Source: Bradyrhizobium sp. LHD-71
GTDB taxonomy: Bacteria > Pseudomonadota > Alphaproteobacteria > Rhizobiales > Xanthobacteraceae
Direction: 5' to 3'
NCBI RefSeq assembly: GCF_031157255.1
Contig: NZ_JAVIFX010000048.1
Location: forward strand, 1 to 40,804
Length of the DNA: 40,804 nt
The position numbers and the translations under genes were made by a program. The notes beneath the pieces are model-generated. The model ran no database searches, had not been told where the DNA came from, and worked only from the letters and a program-made list of their open reading frames with translations. This document shows positions 1-8,219 of this stretch, piece by piece; position 1 is the first letter of the stretch; the number at the start of each line of letters is the position of its first letter.

Positions 1-74
1 AAGCGGCGCGGCAATCCAGTACAGCGGTTGCGTCAGGCTCAGCGCTGGATTGCTTCGCTGCGCTCGCAATGACG
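1..74. repeat. Partial interspersed palindromic repeat, cut by the window start
   Basis: The segment at 43-74 (GCGCTGGATTGCTTCG, then CTCGCAATGACGA) matches the right half of the repeat at 6594-6721, which has the same GCGCTGGATTGCTTCG block followed by CTCGCAATGACGA. GCAATCCA at 11-18 pairs with TGGATTGC at 46-53, so this copy is also palindromic. The left end lies outside the window. I recall similar short elements scattered between genes of Bradyrhizobiaceae; their function is unknown. Confidence 0.7.
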
Positions 75-676
75 AGTGAGACGATCTGCACAGGATGCTC
101 ACAGCGAGTTCGTTTTTTCAGAAATTATTCTTGCCTTCATTCCTATCCGTAATACGATGCTCCCGTCCCGCTCCAACGGAAGGGCGCGTCGCGGTCGTCT
201 TATCGATGCGGAGCGGGATGCGGTGGCCGTTACGATGCCGGGCCTTTGGAAAGTGCCGGAGAAATCCGTGTGATGCCTGAAGGAAAGACGCCGGTACGAC
301 GGGCGGACGGTCCAAGTGCATGTCCGGGCGAGGAGTTTGCACGAACCGGGCGAAGCCAGCGAAAGTGGCGAGGCCTGGGGACATGCAGCAAGCCGTTAAA
401 AGAACCATCGCGTGCGGAGCGCAGGCGTTGAGCCTCCTCCGTGGCATTTGTTTTTTGCCATGTGCTTGCCAAGAGCACATGGCGCCGCGGGCGCGGTGAA
501 ACGCCCTTGCGTTCCGCACAGCCCTTTCGGGCAAGGGAAGGCACAAGACGACCGGCAAGCCTCAGGCCGGACAGAAACAGGGGGCGATAAGGCGCGTGTG
601 TAACGCATTGATTATTATTGAGAAAACTTTCGGCGCGCGAACCGATTGACTCTGCTTCGCCTTCGGCCTTTAATGA
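75..676. other. Non-coding region with several stem-loops
   Basis: No open frame in these 600 bases has a convincing start, ribosome site or recognisable product; overlapping frames on both strands look like GC-driven shadows. Inverted repeats are visible: CCATGTGCT (458-466) pairs with AGCACATGG (474-482), and CCCTTGC (504-510) pairs with GCAAGGG (531-537). The arrangement (GCCGTTAAAAGAACCATCGCG, a T-rich loop, then a terminal CCCT...AGGG stem) resembles from memory a long non-coding element recurring in Bradyrhizobium and Rhodopseudomonas genomes. Whether it is transcribed cannot be told from sequence. Confidence 0.45.
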
Positions 677-691
677 GAACATATCATGAAC
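677..691. promoter_or_regulatory. Alphaproteobacterial LexA (SOS) box upstream of imuA
   Basis: GAACATATCATGAAC is a direct repeat GAAC-N7-GAAC, the reverse complement of GTTC-N7-GTTC, the LexA operator known from Rhizobiales and related alphaproteobacteria. It lies 71 bases before the chosen imuA start. imuA-imuB-dnaE2 is a known SOS-induced cassette, so position and motif support each other. It predicts LexA repression and induction of all three genes by DNA damage. Confidence 0.85.
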
Positions 692-762
692 AATGCGGCC
701 TCTGGCAGGTTGGTTATTTGAACCTGTCGGGGCTCGCCAAAACGATCCAGGAGCGGCGCGAT

Positions 763-1563
763 ATGAGCCTCGCGCGCGTGAGCAGGCTTGCGTCTTTACG
801 CAGCGAAGTGGAGCGGCTGGAAACGGGCGGCAGCGAACGCCTGTTTCCGCGCGTGAGACTCGGGGCTGCCGGCGCCGATGCTGCGCTGAAAGGCGGCCTC
901 GCGCAGGGGACGATGCATGAGGTGTTCGGTGCTGCCGGTGCGCAGTCGGCCGCTGCGACCGGCTTCGTGCTTGGGCTGGCGCGCCGCCTGACGCAAGGCA
1001 AGCGCTTCGTCCTCTGGATCAGGCAGGACTTTTCCGCGCGCGAGTCCGGCGACCTGTCAATGACCGGTTTCGCCGAGCTCGGTCTCGACCCCCGCTACAT
1101 TGTTGTCGTGCGTGCGCCTGCGGCAGAAACCGTATTGCGTACCGCCGCCGACGGACTTGCCTGTAATGCGCTCGGCGTCGTCGTTGCCGAAATCTGGGGC
1201 GAGACGCGTGCGTTCGATCTGGTGGCGAGCCGCAAGCTGACACTGGCTGCCGGCGCCTCCGGTGTCACGGCGCTGATGCTGCGGCTTGGCGCTGTGCCGC
1301 AGGCCAGCACCGCCGAGACGCGCTGGCTCGTGCGGGCCGCGTCTTCGCCGCCTGCTGCGTCCTGGCAGGGATGGGGCTTTCCCGCGTTCGATGCCGAGCT
1401 CGCCCGCAACCGTCACGGACCTGTCGGGCGATGGACCATGGAATGGACGAGTGATGAGTACCTTTTCCGCGAACAGACGGCGCATCCTCAGCGTGTGGCT
1501 GCCACGCCTGCCGACCGATCGGATTCGGCGCCTGCAGAGGCAGGCCGGCGCCGCAGCGCTTGA
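763..1563 (+). CDS. imuA: ImuA, RecA-like SOS mutagenesis protein
   Basis: ImuA is an accessory protein of the ImuA-ImuB-DnaE2 mutasome, which copies past damaged DNA with loss of fidelity. The 266-residue product has a RecA-like core (about residues 45-220, including GGLAQGTMHEVFG and the later VVVAEIWGE strand) but no clear Walker A motif, as is usual in the family. ATG at 763 was chosen because AGGAG sits at 749-753 with suitable spacing and because it lies downstream of the LexA box; the frame opens upstream with a TTG at 646 and an ATG at 673 that would precede the operator. The last 110 bases overlap imuB in another frame, so the tail after about residue 230 is probably unconserved. Confidence 0.9.
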   Translation: MSLARVSRLASLRSEVERLETGGSERLFPRVRLGAAGADAALKGGLAQGTMHEVFGAAGAQSAAATGFVLGLARRLTQGKRFVLWIRQDFSARESGDLSMTGFAELGLDPRYIVVVRAPAAETVLRTAADGLACNALGVVVAEIWGETRAFDLVASRKLTLAAGASGVTALMLRLGAVPQASTAETRWLVRAASSPPAASWQGWGFPAFDAELARNRHGPVGRWTMEWTSDEYLFREQTAHPQRVAATPADRSDSAPAEAGRRRSA

Positions 1564-3094
1564 CGATGAAGCGCTGGTGGTCACAGCGAAGATCGACAAC
1601 GCGCTGCAGGTTGTCGCACTGAACGATGCGGCTGCAAAAGCAGGCCTTGTGGTGGAGATGCCGCTTGCAACCGCGCGCGCGATGCTGCCTGCGCTCAAGG
1701 TGCTCGATGCAGATCCTGTTGCCGATGGCAACACGCTCAACGCCATCGCTGCCTGGTGCGACCGTTTCACGCCGCTCGTGGCATTGGATGGTGCCGACGG
1801 CTTGTTTCTCGACATCACCGGTTGCGCGCACCTGTTCGGCGGCGAAGCTTTGATGCTGGCGAAAGTCTGCGATGCGCTGTCACGGCAGGGTTTCATCGTC
1901 AGCGGCGCGATCGCCGGAACTGCGGTTGCGGCTCGTGCGCTGACACGGCATGCACATGGGCGGGTCGTCGCCTGTGGCGGTGAGGCTTTGGCTGTCGCGC
2001 CGTTGCCGATCGCCACGCTCGGCGCCGACGAGAAGATCGTGCGGGGGCTCGGTCGCGCCGGCCTGAAGACGATCGGCGATGTCGCTGCGCGCGAACCTGC
2101 GGAAATCACCGCACGGTTCGGCGCAGAGTTCACGTTCCTCCTGCAACAGGCATTGGGGCAGGGCGATGCGCCGATCTCGCCGCGCAAGCCTGCGCCGGAT
2201 TATGTGGCGGAGAAGCGTTTTGCGGATCCGGTCGCAACCAACGACGTCATTGCGATGACGCTTTCCTCGCTTGCCGCCGTGCTGACCGCCGCCATGGAGC
2301 GGCATGGCAAGGGCGCGCGGCTTCTGGAGGCCAGTTTCTTCCGCACCGATGGCGTCGTGCGGACAATCGCGGTGGAGGCTGGCCAGCCGATCACGCGTCC
2401 TGATATCGTCGATCGGCTGTTTGCCGAGAAGCTCGATGCGCTGGCCGATCCGCTTGATCCCGGTTTCGGCTTCGACCTGATCCGCCTGTCCGCGCTCCGC
2501 ACGGTCGGTGCTATTCCGGTTCAGCACGGCTTCGATACCGCTGCGAACGAGGCCGAGGACGTGAACCAGCTCGTCGACCGGCTGGCCGCGCGGATTGGCC
2601 GGCAGCGCATCGTTCGCTACGTGCCGCAGGAGACGCATATCCCGGAGCACGCAGCGCTCGCTGTTCCGGCGCAGGAGGGGACGGGCACAGCGACATGGCC
2701 GGCACCGGTCAGGGGCGAGCCGCCGTCGCGGCCGTTGCGGCTGTTCGAGCGGCCGGAGCCGATCGATGTCACGGCGGACTTTCCCGACGGCGCGCCGGCG
2801 CAATTCCGCTGGCGGCGCAATCTGCATGTGATCATCCGCACCGAGGGCCCTGAACGCATCGCGATGGAATGGTGGCGGCATCGCGAGGAGGACGATGTCG
2901 AACCCGATGAATTCACCAGGCTGCATCCGCCGCAGCCGAATACGGAAGTCTTCAAGCGCGATAGCCGTGTGCTCACGCGGGACTATTTTCGCGCAGAGGA
3001 CCGACAGGGCGTCCGTTACTGGATCTACCGCGAGGGCATTTTCGAGCGTGAAGTTGCGAGCTTCCGCTGGTTCCTGCACGGGCTGTTCGCATGA
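1454..3094 (+). CDS. imuB: ImuB, catalytically inactive Y-family polymerase homologue
   Basis: ImuB is the Y-family-like hub of the SOS mutasome; it is known to bind the beta clamp and to recruit ImuA and DnaE2. The 546-residue product begins ILSVWLPRLPTDRI (residues 11-24), where active Y-family enzymes carry a catalytic Asp, and has DGADGLFLDITG where active enzymes have SxDE. Two catalytic acidic positions are therefore lost, as expected for ImuB. A long C-terminal extension follows the palm and little-finger regions. ATG at 1454 (or GTG at 1451) is preferred over the upstream GTG/ATG frame extension because the family begins close to the ILSVWLPR strand. It overlaps imuA by 110 bases and dnaE2 by four (ATGA). 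Confidence 0.9.
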   Translation: MSTFSANRRRILSVWLPRLPTDRIRRLQRQAGAAALDDEALVVTAKIDNALQVVALNDAAAKAGLVVEMPLATARAMLPALKVLDADPVADGNTLNAIAAWCDRFTPLVALDGADGLFLDITGCAHLFGGEALMLAKVCDALSRQGFIVSGAIAGTAVAARALTRHAHGRVVACGGEALAVAPLPIATLGADEKIVRGLGRAGLKTIGDVAAREPAEITARFGAEFTFLLQQALGQGDAPISPRKPAPDYVAEKRFADPVATNDVIAMTLSSLAAVLTAAMERHGKGARLLEASFFRTDGVVRTIAVEAGQPITRPDIVDRLFAEKLDALADPLDPGFGFDLIRLSALRTVGAIPVQHGFDTAANEAEDVNQLVDRLAARIGRQRIVRYVPQETHIPEHAALAVPAQEGTGTATWPAPVRGEPPSRPLRLFERPEPIDVTADFPDGAPAQFRWRRNLHVIIRTEGPERIAMEWWRHREEDDVEPDEFTRLHPPQPNTEVFKRDSRVLTRDYFRAEDRQGVRYWIYREGIFEREVASFRWFLHGLFA

Positions 3095-6000
3095 CCCATA
3101 TGGCAAATTATGTCGAGATCGGCGTCGCCACCAACTTCTCGTTCCTGCGCGGCGCGTCGCATCCGCAGGAATATGTGCATCAGGCAGTCAATTACGGACT
3201 GTCGGCGATCGGTGTCGCTGACCACAACACGCTGGCGGGGGTGGTACGCGCCTATTCCGAACTGGAGAATGAAGAGCTCGCCTACAAACCGAAATTGTTG
3301 ATCGGAGCGCGGCTCGTCTTCATCGACGGAGTGCCCGATATCCTGGTTTACCCAAAAGATCGCGCGGCATATGGGCGGCTGTGCCAGCTTCTGAGCAGAG
3401 GCAAGCTCAAGGCTGAAAAAGGCGAATGCCTGCTGCAGTTCTCCGACCTGCTCGAATTCTCCGAAGGTCAGCTCCTGGTGCTGATGCCGCCGCATCAGTT
3501 CAAGCCGGGAAGCCTGGCGGGCACGCTCGACAGGTTGGTGGCTTCGTGCGCTGCAGGCGTCTGGCTTGCAGCAAGTCCGTTTTATCGCGGCGACGATGAC
3601 CGCCGCCTGGCGCGTTTGCGCCGTGTCGCGGACACCGTGCGCGTGCCGCTGATCGCCACCAACGACGTGCTCTATCACGACTACAACCGTCGGCCCTTGC
3701 AGGACGTGCTCACCTGCATCCGCGAGAAGACGACCATCGACAAGGTGGGGCGGAAACTGCAGGCGAATGCCGAACGGCATCTGAAGACCGGCGATGAAAT
3801 GGCGAGGCTGTTTCACGATCATCCGGACGCCATCGCCGAGACCGTTCGTTTCGCGGAGCGAATTTCGTTTTCGCTGGAGCAGCTCAGCTATCAATACCCG
3901 GATGAACCGGTGCCGCCGGGCAAGAGTGCGCAGCAGCATCTGGAGGATCTGACCTGGGCAGGCATTGCCAAATATTTTCCGGAAGACATCGATGACAGGA
4001 TTCGGGCGATCCTGAACAAAGAGCTCACGCTGATCGGCAAGCGCCAGTATGCGCATTACTTCCTGACCGTGCATGACATTGTCCATTATGCGCGCTCGCA
4101 GAACATCCTGTGTCAGGGCAGAGGATCGGCCGCGAATTCCGTGGTGTGCTATGCGCTCGGCATCACCTCGGTCGATCCAACCGAGATCGATGTGCTGTTC
4201 GAGCGGTTTCTGTCCGAGGAACGCAATGAGCCGCCAGACATCGATGTGGATTTCGAGCATGAACGGCGCGAAGAGGTCATGCAATACGTCTATCAGCGTT
4301 ATGGGCGGCATCGCGCAGCGATCGTTGCGACCGTCATCCATTACCGGCCACGCAGTGCAATCCGCGACGTCGGCAAGGCGCTGGGGCTGACCGAGGATAT
4401 CACCGGGTCGCTTGCCGACACGGTGTGGGGGAGCTGGGGTGACGGCTACACCCGGCAGCAGCTCAAGCAGGCGGGACTTGATCCGGATAATCCCATGATC
4501 GGGCGGGCGATCGAACTTGCAACCGAGCTGATCGGTTTTCCCCGCCATCTGTCGCAACACGTCGGCGGTTATGTGCTGACGCAGGATCGGCTCGACAGTT
4601 ATGTGCCGATCGGAAATGCGGCGATGGAAAATCGGACGTTCATCGAATGGGACAAGGACGATATCGATGCGATTCATATGATGAAGGTCGATGTGCTTGC
4701 TCTCGGCATGCTGACCTGCATCCGCAAATGCTTCGATCTGATCGCACAGCACAAGGGCAAGCGCTACGAGCTCGCGGATATCAAAGGCGAGGAAAACGAT
4801 GTCGTCTTTCAGATGCTGCAGCGAGGCGAATCGCTTGGCGTGTTCCAGGTCGAGAGCCGTGCACAGATGAACATGTTGCCGCGGCTGAGGCCACGCACCT
4901 TCTATGATCTTGTGATCGAAGTCGCGATTGTCCGTCCCGGACCGATCCAGGGCAACATGGTCCACCCCTATCTGAAGCGACGGAACGGCATCGAAAAGGT
5001 CAATTATCCCGCGCCGTCGCCGCAACACGGCGACAAGAACGAACTCCGGCAGATTTTGCACAAGACCCTTGGCGTGCCGCTGTTTCAGGAGCAGGCGATG
5101 CGCATTGCCATCGAGGCGGCAAAGTTCACACCTGATGAAGCCAACCAGTTGCGTCGCGCGATGGCGACGTTCCGTCATGTCGGAACCATCCACAAGTTCG
5201 AGGACAAGATGGTGAAGAATCTGATGGCGCGCGGCTATCCGGAAGAGTTCGCGCAAAACTGCTTCAGTCAGATCAAGGGCTTTGGCGATTATGGCTTTCC
5301 GGAAAGCCATGCGGCGAGTTTTGCGCGGCTCGTTTATGTCTCGTCATGGCTCAAGCATTTCCACCCCGAGGCGTTTGCCTGTGGCTTGTTGAATTCGCAA
5401 CCGATGGGTTTCTACGCGCCGGCGCAGATCGTCCGCGACGCGCGCGAAAATGGCGTCGAGGTGCGCCCCATCGACGTATCGTTCAGCCATTGCGACAATA
5501 CGGTAGAGCCGTCATCGGGATCGAAGCACATGGCGCTGCGTCTCGGTTTCCGCCAGATCGACGGCTTCAAACGCCTGGAAGGCGAGGAGCTTCGGGAAAC
5601 GCCCGAGGACGATTGGGGATGGCGCATCGTCGAGGCGCGTGCGCGGCGGGCCCGGCCTGCTCCCTCTCCCCCGTCGAAGTCGGATGTTTCCGACTTCGAC
5701 CATTTGATAGCGCCGAACTCGGGTAAACCCGAGTTCGGGTGGAGAGAGGGTTGGGGTGAGGGGGCTACTGACTTCAATGGAGCTGCTGAATCTCAATCTC
5801 GAAGCCTCTTTAGTTCACTTGAGGATTTTGCACGCGACACCGGTTTGCCGAAGCGCGCGCTGGTCCTGCTTGCGGACGCCGATGCTTTCCGCTCCCTCGG
5901 CCTCGATCGCCGCGCGGCATTGTGGGCGGTACGGCGACTGCCCGACGACATTGAGCTGCCGTTGTTCACAGCCGCATCCGCCCGCGAGCTGCCCGACGAG

Positions 6001-6582
6001 GCGGCGCAGCCGCTGCCAGCCATGCCGCTGTCCGAACATGTGGTCGCCGACTATCAGACCATTCGCCTGTCGGTGAAGGGGCATCCGATGGAGTTCCTGA
6101 GGCCGATCTTTGCTCAGGAGGGGATCAGGTCCTGCCGCGATGCGACCGCCCTCGGCAACGGCCGCTACGTCAAATGCGCCGGGGTGGTGCTGGTGCGGCA
6201 GCGACCGGGCACGGCCAAGGGCACGGTGTTCATGACCATCGAGGACGAGACAGGCATCGCCAACATCGTCGTCTGGCCGAAGAAGATGGAGCAGTTCCGG
6301 AAAGAGGTGATGGGCGCCCGGCTGATCCTGATCGAAGGAAAGGTCCAAAGTGCTGAGAACGTCGTGCACATTGTCGCCGAGCGACTGATCGACCGCACTT
6401 ACGAGATTAGCCGCCTGTCCGATGGTTCGCTCGAATCCTTCACGGCCTTGCCCGCGCCGCCAGCACTGATCGAGCCCGTCACAGGTGAGAAGATGCATCA
6501 CCGCTACGACAAGAGCAAAGTGTCCCGCGCCCACCATCCGCGCAACGTGCGCATCCTGCCGCCGTCACGGGATTTCCATTGA
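3091..6582 (+). CDS. dnaE2: DnaE2, error-prone DNA polymerase III alpha-type subunit
   Basis: DnaE2 is the C-family polymerase of the SOS mutasome and performs damage-induced mutagenic synthesis. The 1163-residue product has an N-terminal PHP domain (about 1-210), the palm with catalytic acidic motif PPDIDVDFEHERR (about 381-393) and KVDVLALG (about 532-539), the SRAQMNMLPRLRPR fingers region, and a C-terminal OB fold (VKCAGVVLVRQRPGTAKG). ATG 3091 overlaps the imuB stop (ATGA); an internal ATG at 3100 also gives a normal N-terminus. Oddity: about 55 residues (853-907) between EAR and SLEDFARDTGLP come from an inserted palindromic repeat with adjoining lower-GC sequence. Removing them gives about 1108 residues, in the usual range. 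The frame is intact, so activity may be kept. Confidence 0.93.
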   Translation: MTHMANYVEIGVATNFSFLRGASHPQEYVHQAVNYGLSAIGVADHNTLAGVVRAYSELENEELAYKPKLLIGARLVFIDGVPDILVYPKDRAAYGRLCQLLSRGKLKAEKGECLLQFSDLLEFSEGQLLVLMPPHQFKPGSLAGTLDRLVASCAAGVWLAASPFYRGDDDRRLARLRRVADTVRVPLIATNDVLYHDYNRRPLQDVLTCIREKTTIDKVGRKLQANAERHLKTGDEMARLFHDHPDAIAETVRFAERISFSLEQLSYQYPDEPVPPGKSAQQHLEDLTWAGIAKYFPEDIDDRIRAILNKELTLIGKRQYAHYFLTVHDIVHYARSQNILCQGRGSAANSVVCYALGITSVDPTEIDVLFERFLSEERNEPPDIDVDFEHERREEVMQYVYQRYGRHRAAIVATVIHYRPRSAIRDVGKALGLTEDITGSLADTVWGSWGDGYTRQQLKQAGLDPDNPMIGRAIELATELIGFPRHLSQHVGGYVLTQDRLDSYVPIGNAAMENRTFIEWDKDDIDAIHMMKVDVLALGMLTCIRKCFDLIAQHKGKRYELADIKGEENDVVFQMLQRGESLGVFQVESRAQMNMLPRLRPRTFYDLVIEVAIVRPGPIQGNMVHPYLKRRNGIEKVNYPAPSPQHGDKNELRQILHKTLGVPLFQEQAMRIAIEAAKFTPDEANQLRRAMATFRHVGTIHKFEDKMVKNLMARGYPEEFAQNCFSQIKGFGDYGFPESHAASFARLVYVSSWLKHFHPEAFACGLLNSQPMGFYAPAQIVRDARENGVEVRPIDVSFSHCDNTVEPSSGSKHMALRLGFRQIDGFKRLEGEELRETPEDDWGWRIVEARARRARPAPSPPSKSDVSDFDHLIAPNSGKPEFGWREGWGEGATDFNGAAESQSRSLFSSLEDFARDTGLPKRALVLLADADAFRSLGLDRRAALWAVRRLPDDIELPLFTAASARELPDEAAQPLPAMPLSEHVVADYQTIRLSVKGHPMEFLRPIFAQEGIRSCRDATALGNGRYVKCAGVVLVRQRPGTAKGTVFMTIEDETGIANIVVWPKKMEQFRKEVMGARLILIEGKVQSAENVVHIVAERLIDRTYEISRLSDGSLESFTALPAPPALIEPVTGEKMHHRYDKSKVSRAHHPRNVRILPPSRDFH
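5660..5766. repeat. Palindromic repeat element inserted in frame inside dnaE2
   Basis: Two perfect stem-loops stand side by side: GTCGAAGTCGG (5673-5683) with CCGACTTCGAC (5690-5700), and CGAACTCGGG (5714-5723) with CCCGAGTTCG (5728-5737). They are enclosed by CTCCCTCTCCCC on the left and GGAGAGAGGGTTGGGGTGAG on the right. That outer pair is a signature I recall from intergenic repeats of many proteobacteria, including Bradyrhizobium. The following bases to about 5811 are poorer in GC and also unlike DnaE2. The whole insert keeps the reading frame and has no stop, comparable in principle to the Rickettsia palindromic elements found inside genes. Confidence 0.85.
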
Positions 6583-6593
6583 GTATGGCCGCT

Positions 6594-6721
6594 GTCATTG
6601 CGAGGCACAGCCGTTCGTAAGAACGGCGTCGCTTCGCTCGCCTATGGCGACGAAGCAATCCAGCGCTGAGTTTGCTGCAAATGCCGCGCTGGATTGCTTC
6701 GGGCTGTGCCCTCGCAATGAC
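6594..6721. repeat. Interspersed palindromic repeat downstream of dnaE2
   Basis: Outer arms GTCATTGCGAG (6594-6604) and CTCGCAATGAC (6711-6721) enclose nested pairs: CCGTTC with GAACGG, CGTCGC with GCGACG, and GAAGCAATCCAGCGC with GCGCTGGATTGCTTC. The element fills most of the gap between dnaE2 and the CoA-transferase gene and shares its right half with the partial copy at 1-74. It could fold in RNA at the 3' end of the dnaE2 transcript, but no T-run follows, so it is not a classical terminator. Confidence 0.85.
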
Positions 6722-6813
6722 GAACAGGATATGTTGATTTGCTCAATCAATGATGACGCTCAAGGACCTTGCCGCCATACTGTCCTTACGCAACCGATAC
6801 TGAAGGCATTCCC

Positions 6814-8208
6814 ATGAATTCCAGCTCCGACATCCTGAAAGATCTCTGGGCTCTTGCCGGCGGCGATCCGTCTGCGCTGGACGCGGTCAAGCTCACAGGC
6901 GCGGCGCCGCTGCTGCCGTCGTCGTTTGCAGTCGACACCGCCGCCCAGGTGACCATTGCCGCTGCGGGTCTTGCCGCCGCCGAAATCTGGAAGCAGCGCT
7001 CTGGTGAAAAGCAGAACGTTTCGGTCGATCTCGAACATGCTGTCGTCGAGTGCCGCAGCGAACGCTATCTGCGTGTCGCCGGCAAACCGCCGCCGCCAAC
7101 CTGGGACGCGATTGCCGGCATCTACAAGGTGCGCGACGGCTTCGTGCGGCTTCACACCAATTTCCGGCATCACCGCGACAATGTCTGCAAGGTACTGAAC
7201 TGCGAGCCTGAGCGGGACAAGGTACAGGCCGCGCTGAATAACTGGGACGGCGAGGATTTCGAGACCAGGGCCTATGCCGGCGGTTGCGTCGTCTCCTTCA
7301 TGCGTTCGCACGAGGTCTGGTCGAAGCACCCTCATGCGCGGGCGCTGGCGGAGCTGCCGGTGCTGACGATCGAGAAGATCGGCGAGGCTGCGCCGAAGTC
7401 GTGGCCTTCCGGCCGTCGGCCGCTCGAAAGCGTGCGGGTGCTCGACCTGTCGCGGGTGATCGCGGGTCCCGTTGCGGGCCGCACGCTCGCAGTTCATGGC
7501 GCCGACGTGATGCTGATCGCCGGACCCGCGCTGCCGCAGATCGACTGGCTCACCATCGACAACGGGCGCGGCAAGCTGTCGGCGTTCGTCGAGCTCAAGA
7601 GCGAACAGGGAAGGGCGACGCTGCAGTCGCTGCTCGCCGGCGCCGACATTTTCTCGCAAGGCTATCGGCCGAAATCGCTCGCGGCCCTCGGCTTTTCGCC
7701 AGAGGAGGCCGCGCGGATCAATCCGGGCATCGTCTATGTTTCGATGTGCGCCTATGGACATGCGGGTCCGTGGGCAGAACGGCGTGGCTTCGATTCTCTG
7801 GTGCAGACGACGACCGGCTTCAACCATGCGGAAGGACAGGTGGCGGGTGTCGACGGGCCGAAGGAGCTGCCCTCGCAGATGCTCGATCACGCCACTGGCT
7901 ACTTGATGGCGTTCGGCGCAATGATGGCCAGGGCGCGACAGGCGCGCGAGGGCGGCAGCTGGCATGTGCGCGTGTCGCTGGCGCAGACCGGGCGCTGGCT
8001 CTGGAATCTTGGTCGCATCACCGACGCCATGGGCAAGCCCGACCTGCCGTCGGAGACGGTGCAGAAATACATGCAGACGATGCCGTCCGGTTTCGGCGAA
8101 CTGAGCGCGGTTCGCCATGCAGCGATCCTGTCAAAGACGCCGGCCTTCTGGGCCCGCCCCGCGATGCCGCTCGGCACTCATCCGCCGCAATGGCCGTTGC
8201 GGGGATGA
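6814..8208 (+). CDS. Class III (CaiB/BaiF) CoA-transferase, two-domain form
   Basis: Family III CoA-transferases move CoA between acyl-CoAs and free acids through an aspartyl-CoA intermediate. The typical N-terminal motif of the family (PLESVRVLDLSRVIAGP) starts only near residue 209 of this 464-residue protein, and the catalytic Asp is probably D358 in MLDHATGYLMA. The first 200 residues hold a second, diverged copy of the family's central segment: FAVDTAAQVTIAAAGLAAAE around D41, followed by GEKQNVSVDLEHAVV. The protein therefore looks like a fused or permuted duplicate. ATG 6814 is preferred to an upstream in-frame start at 6769 because the extension is unconserved-looking. The gene converges on the crotonase gene 11 bases away. 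The substrate is unknown. Confidence 0.85.
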   Translation: MNSSSDILKDLWALAGGDPSALDAVKLTGAAPLLPSSFAVDTAAQVTIAAAGLAAAEIWKQRSGEKQNVSVDLEHAVVECRSERYLRVAGKPPPPTWDAIAGIYKVRDGFVRLHTNFRHHRDNVCKVLNCEPERDKVQAALNNWDGEDFETRAYAGGCVVSFMRSHEVWSKHPHARALAELPVLTIEKIGEAAPKSWPSGRRPLESVRVLDLSRVIAGPVAGRTLAVHGADVMLIAGPALPQIDWLTIDNGRGKLSAFVELKSEQGRATLQSLLAGADIFSQGYRPKSLAALGFSPEEAARINPGIVYVSMCAYGHAGPWAERRGFDSLVQTTTGFNHAEGQVAGVDGPKELPSQMLDHATGYLMAFGAMMARARQAREGGSWHVRVSLAQTGRWLWNLGRITDAMGKPDLPSETVQKYMQTMPSGFGELSAVRHAAILSKTPAFWARPAMPLGTHPPQWPLRG

Positions 8209-8219
8209 CGACGCGAAGC

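Noticed and set aside
118-682. Two overlapping minus-strand frames of 146 and 150 codons upstream of imuA
   Set aside because: Arg/Pro-rich products without motifs, overlapping each other and the hairpin-rich region; one covers the LexA box.
3025-5310. 761-codon open frame antisense to dnaE2
   Set aside because: It lies wholly opposite clearly conserved polymerase sequence; long antisense frames are expected from high third-position GC. The product is His/Arg/Asp-rich without any motif.
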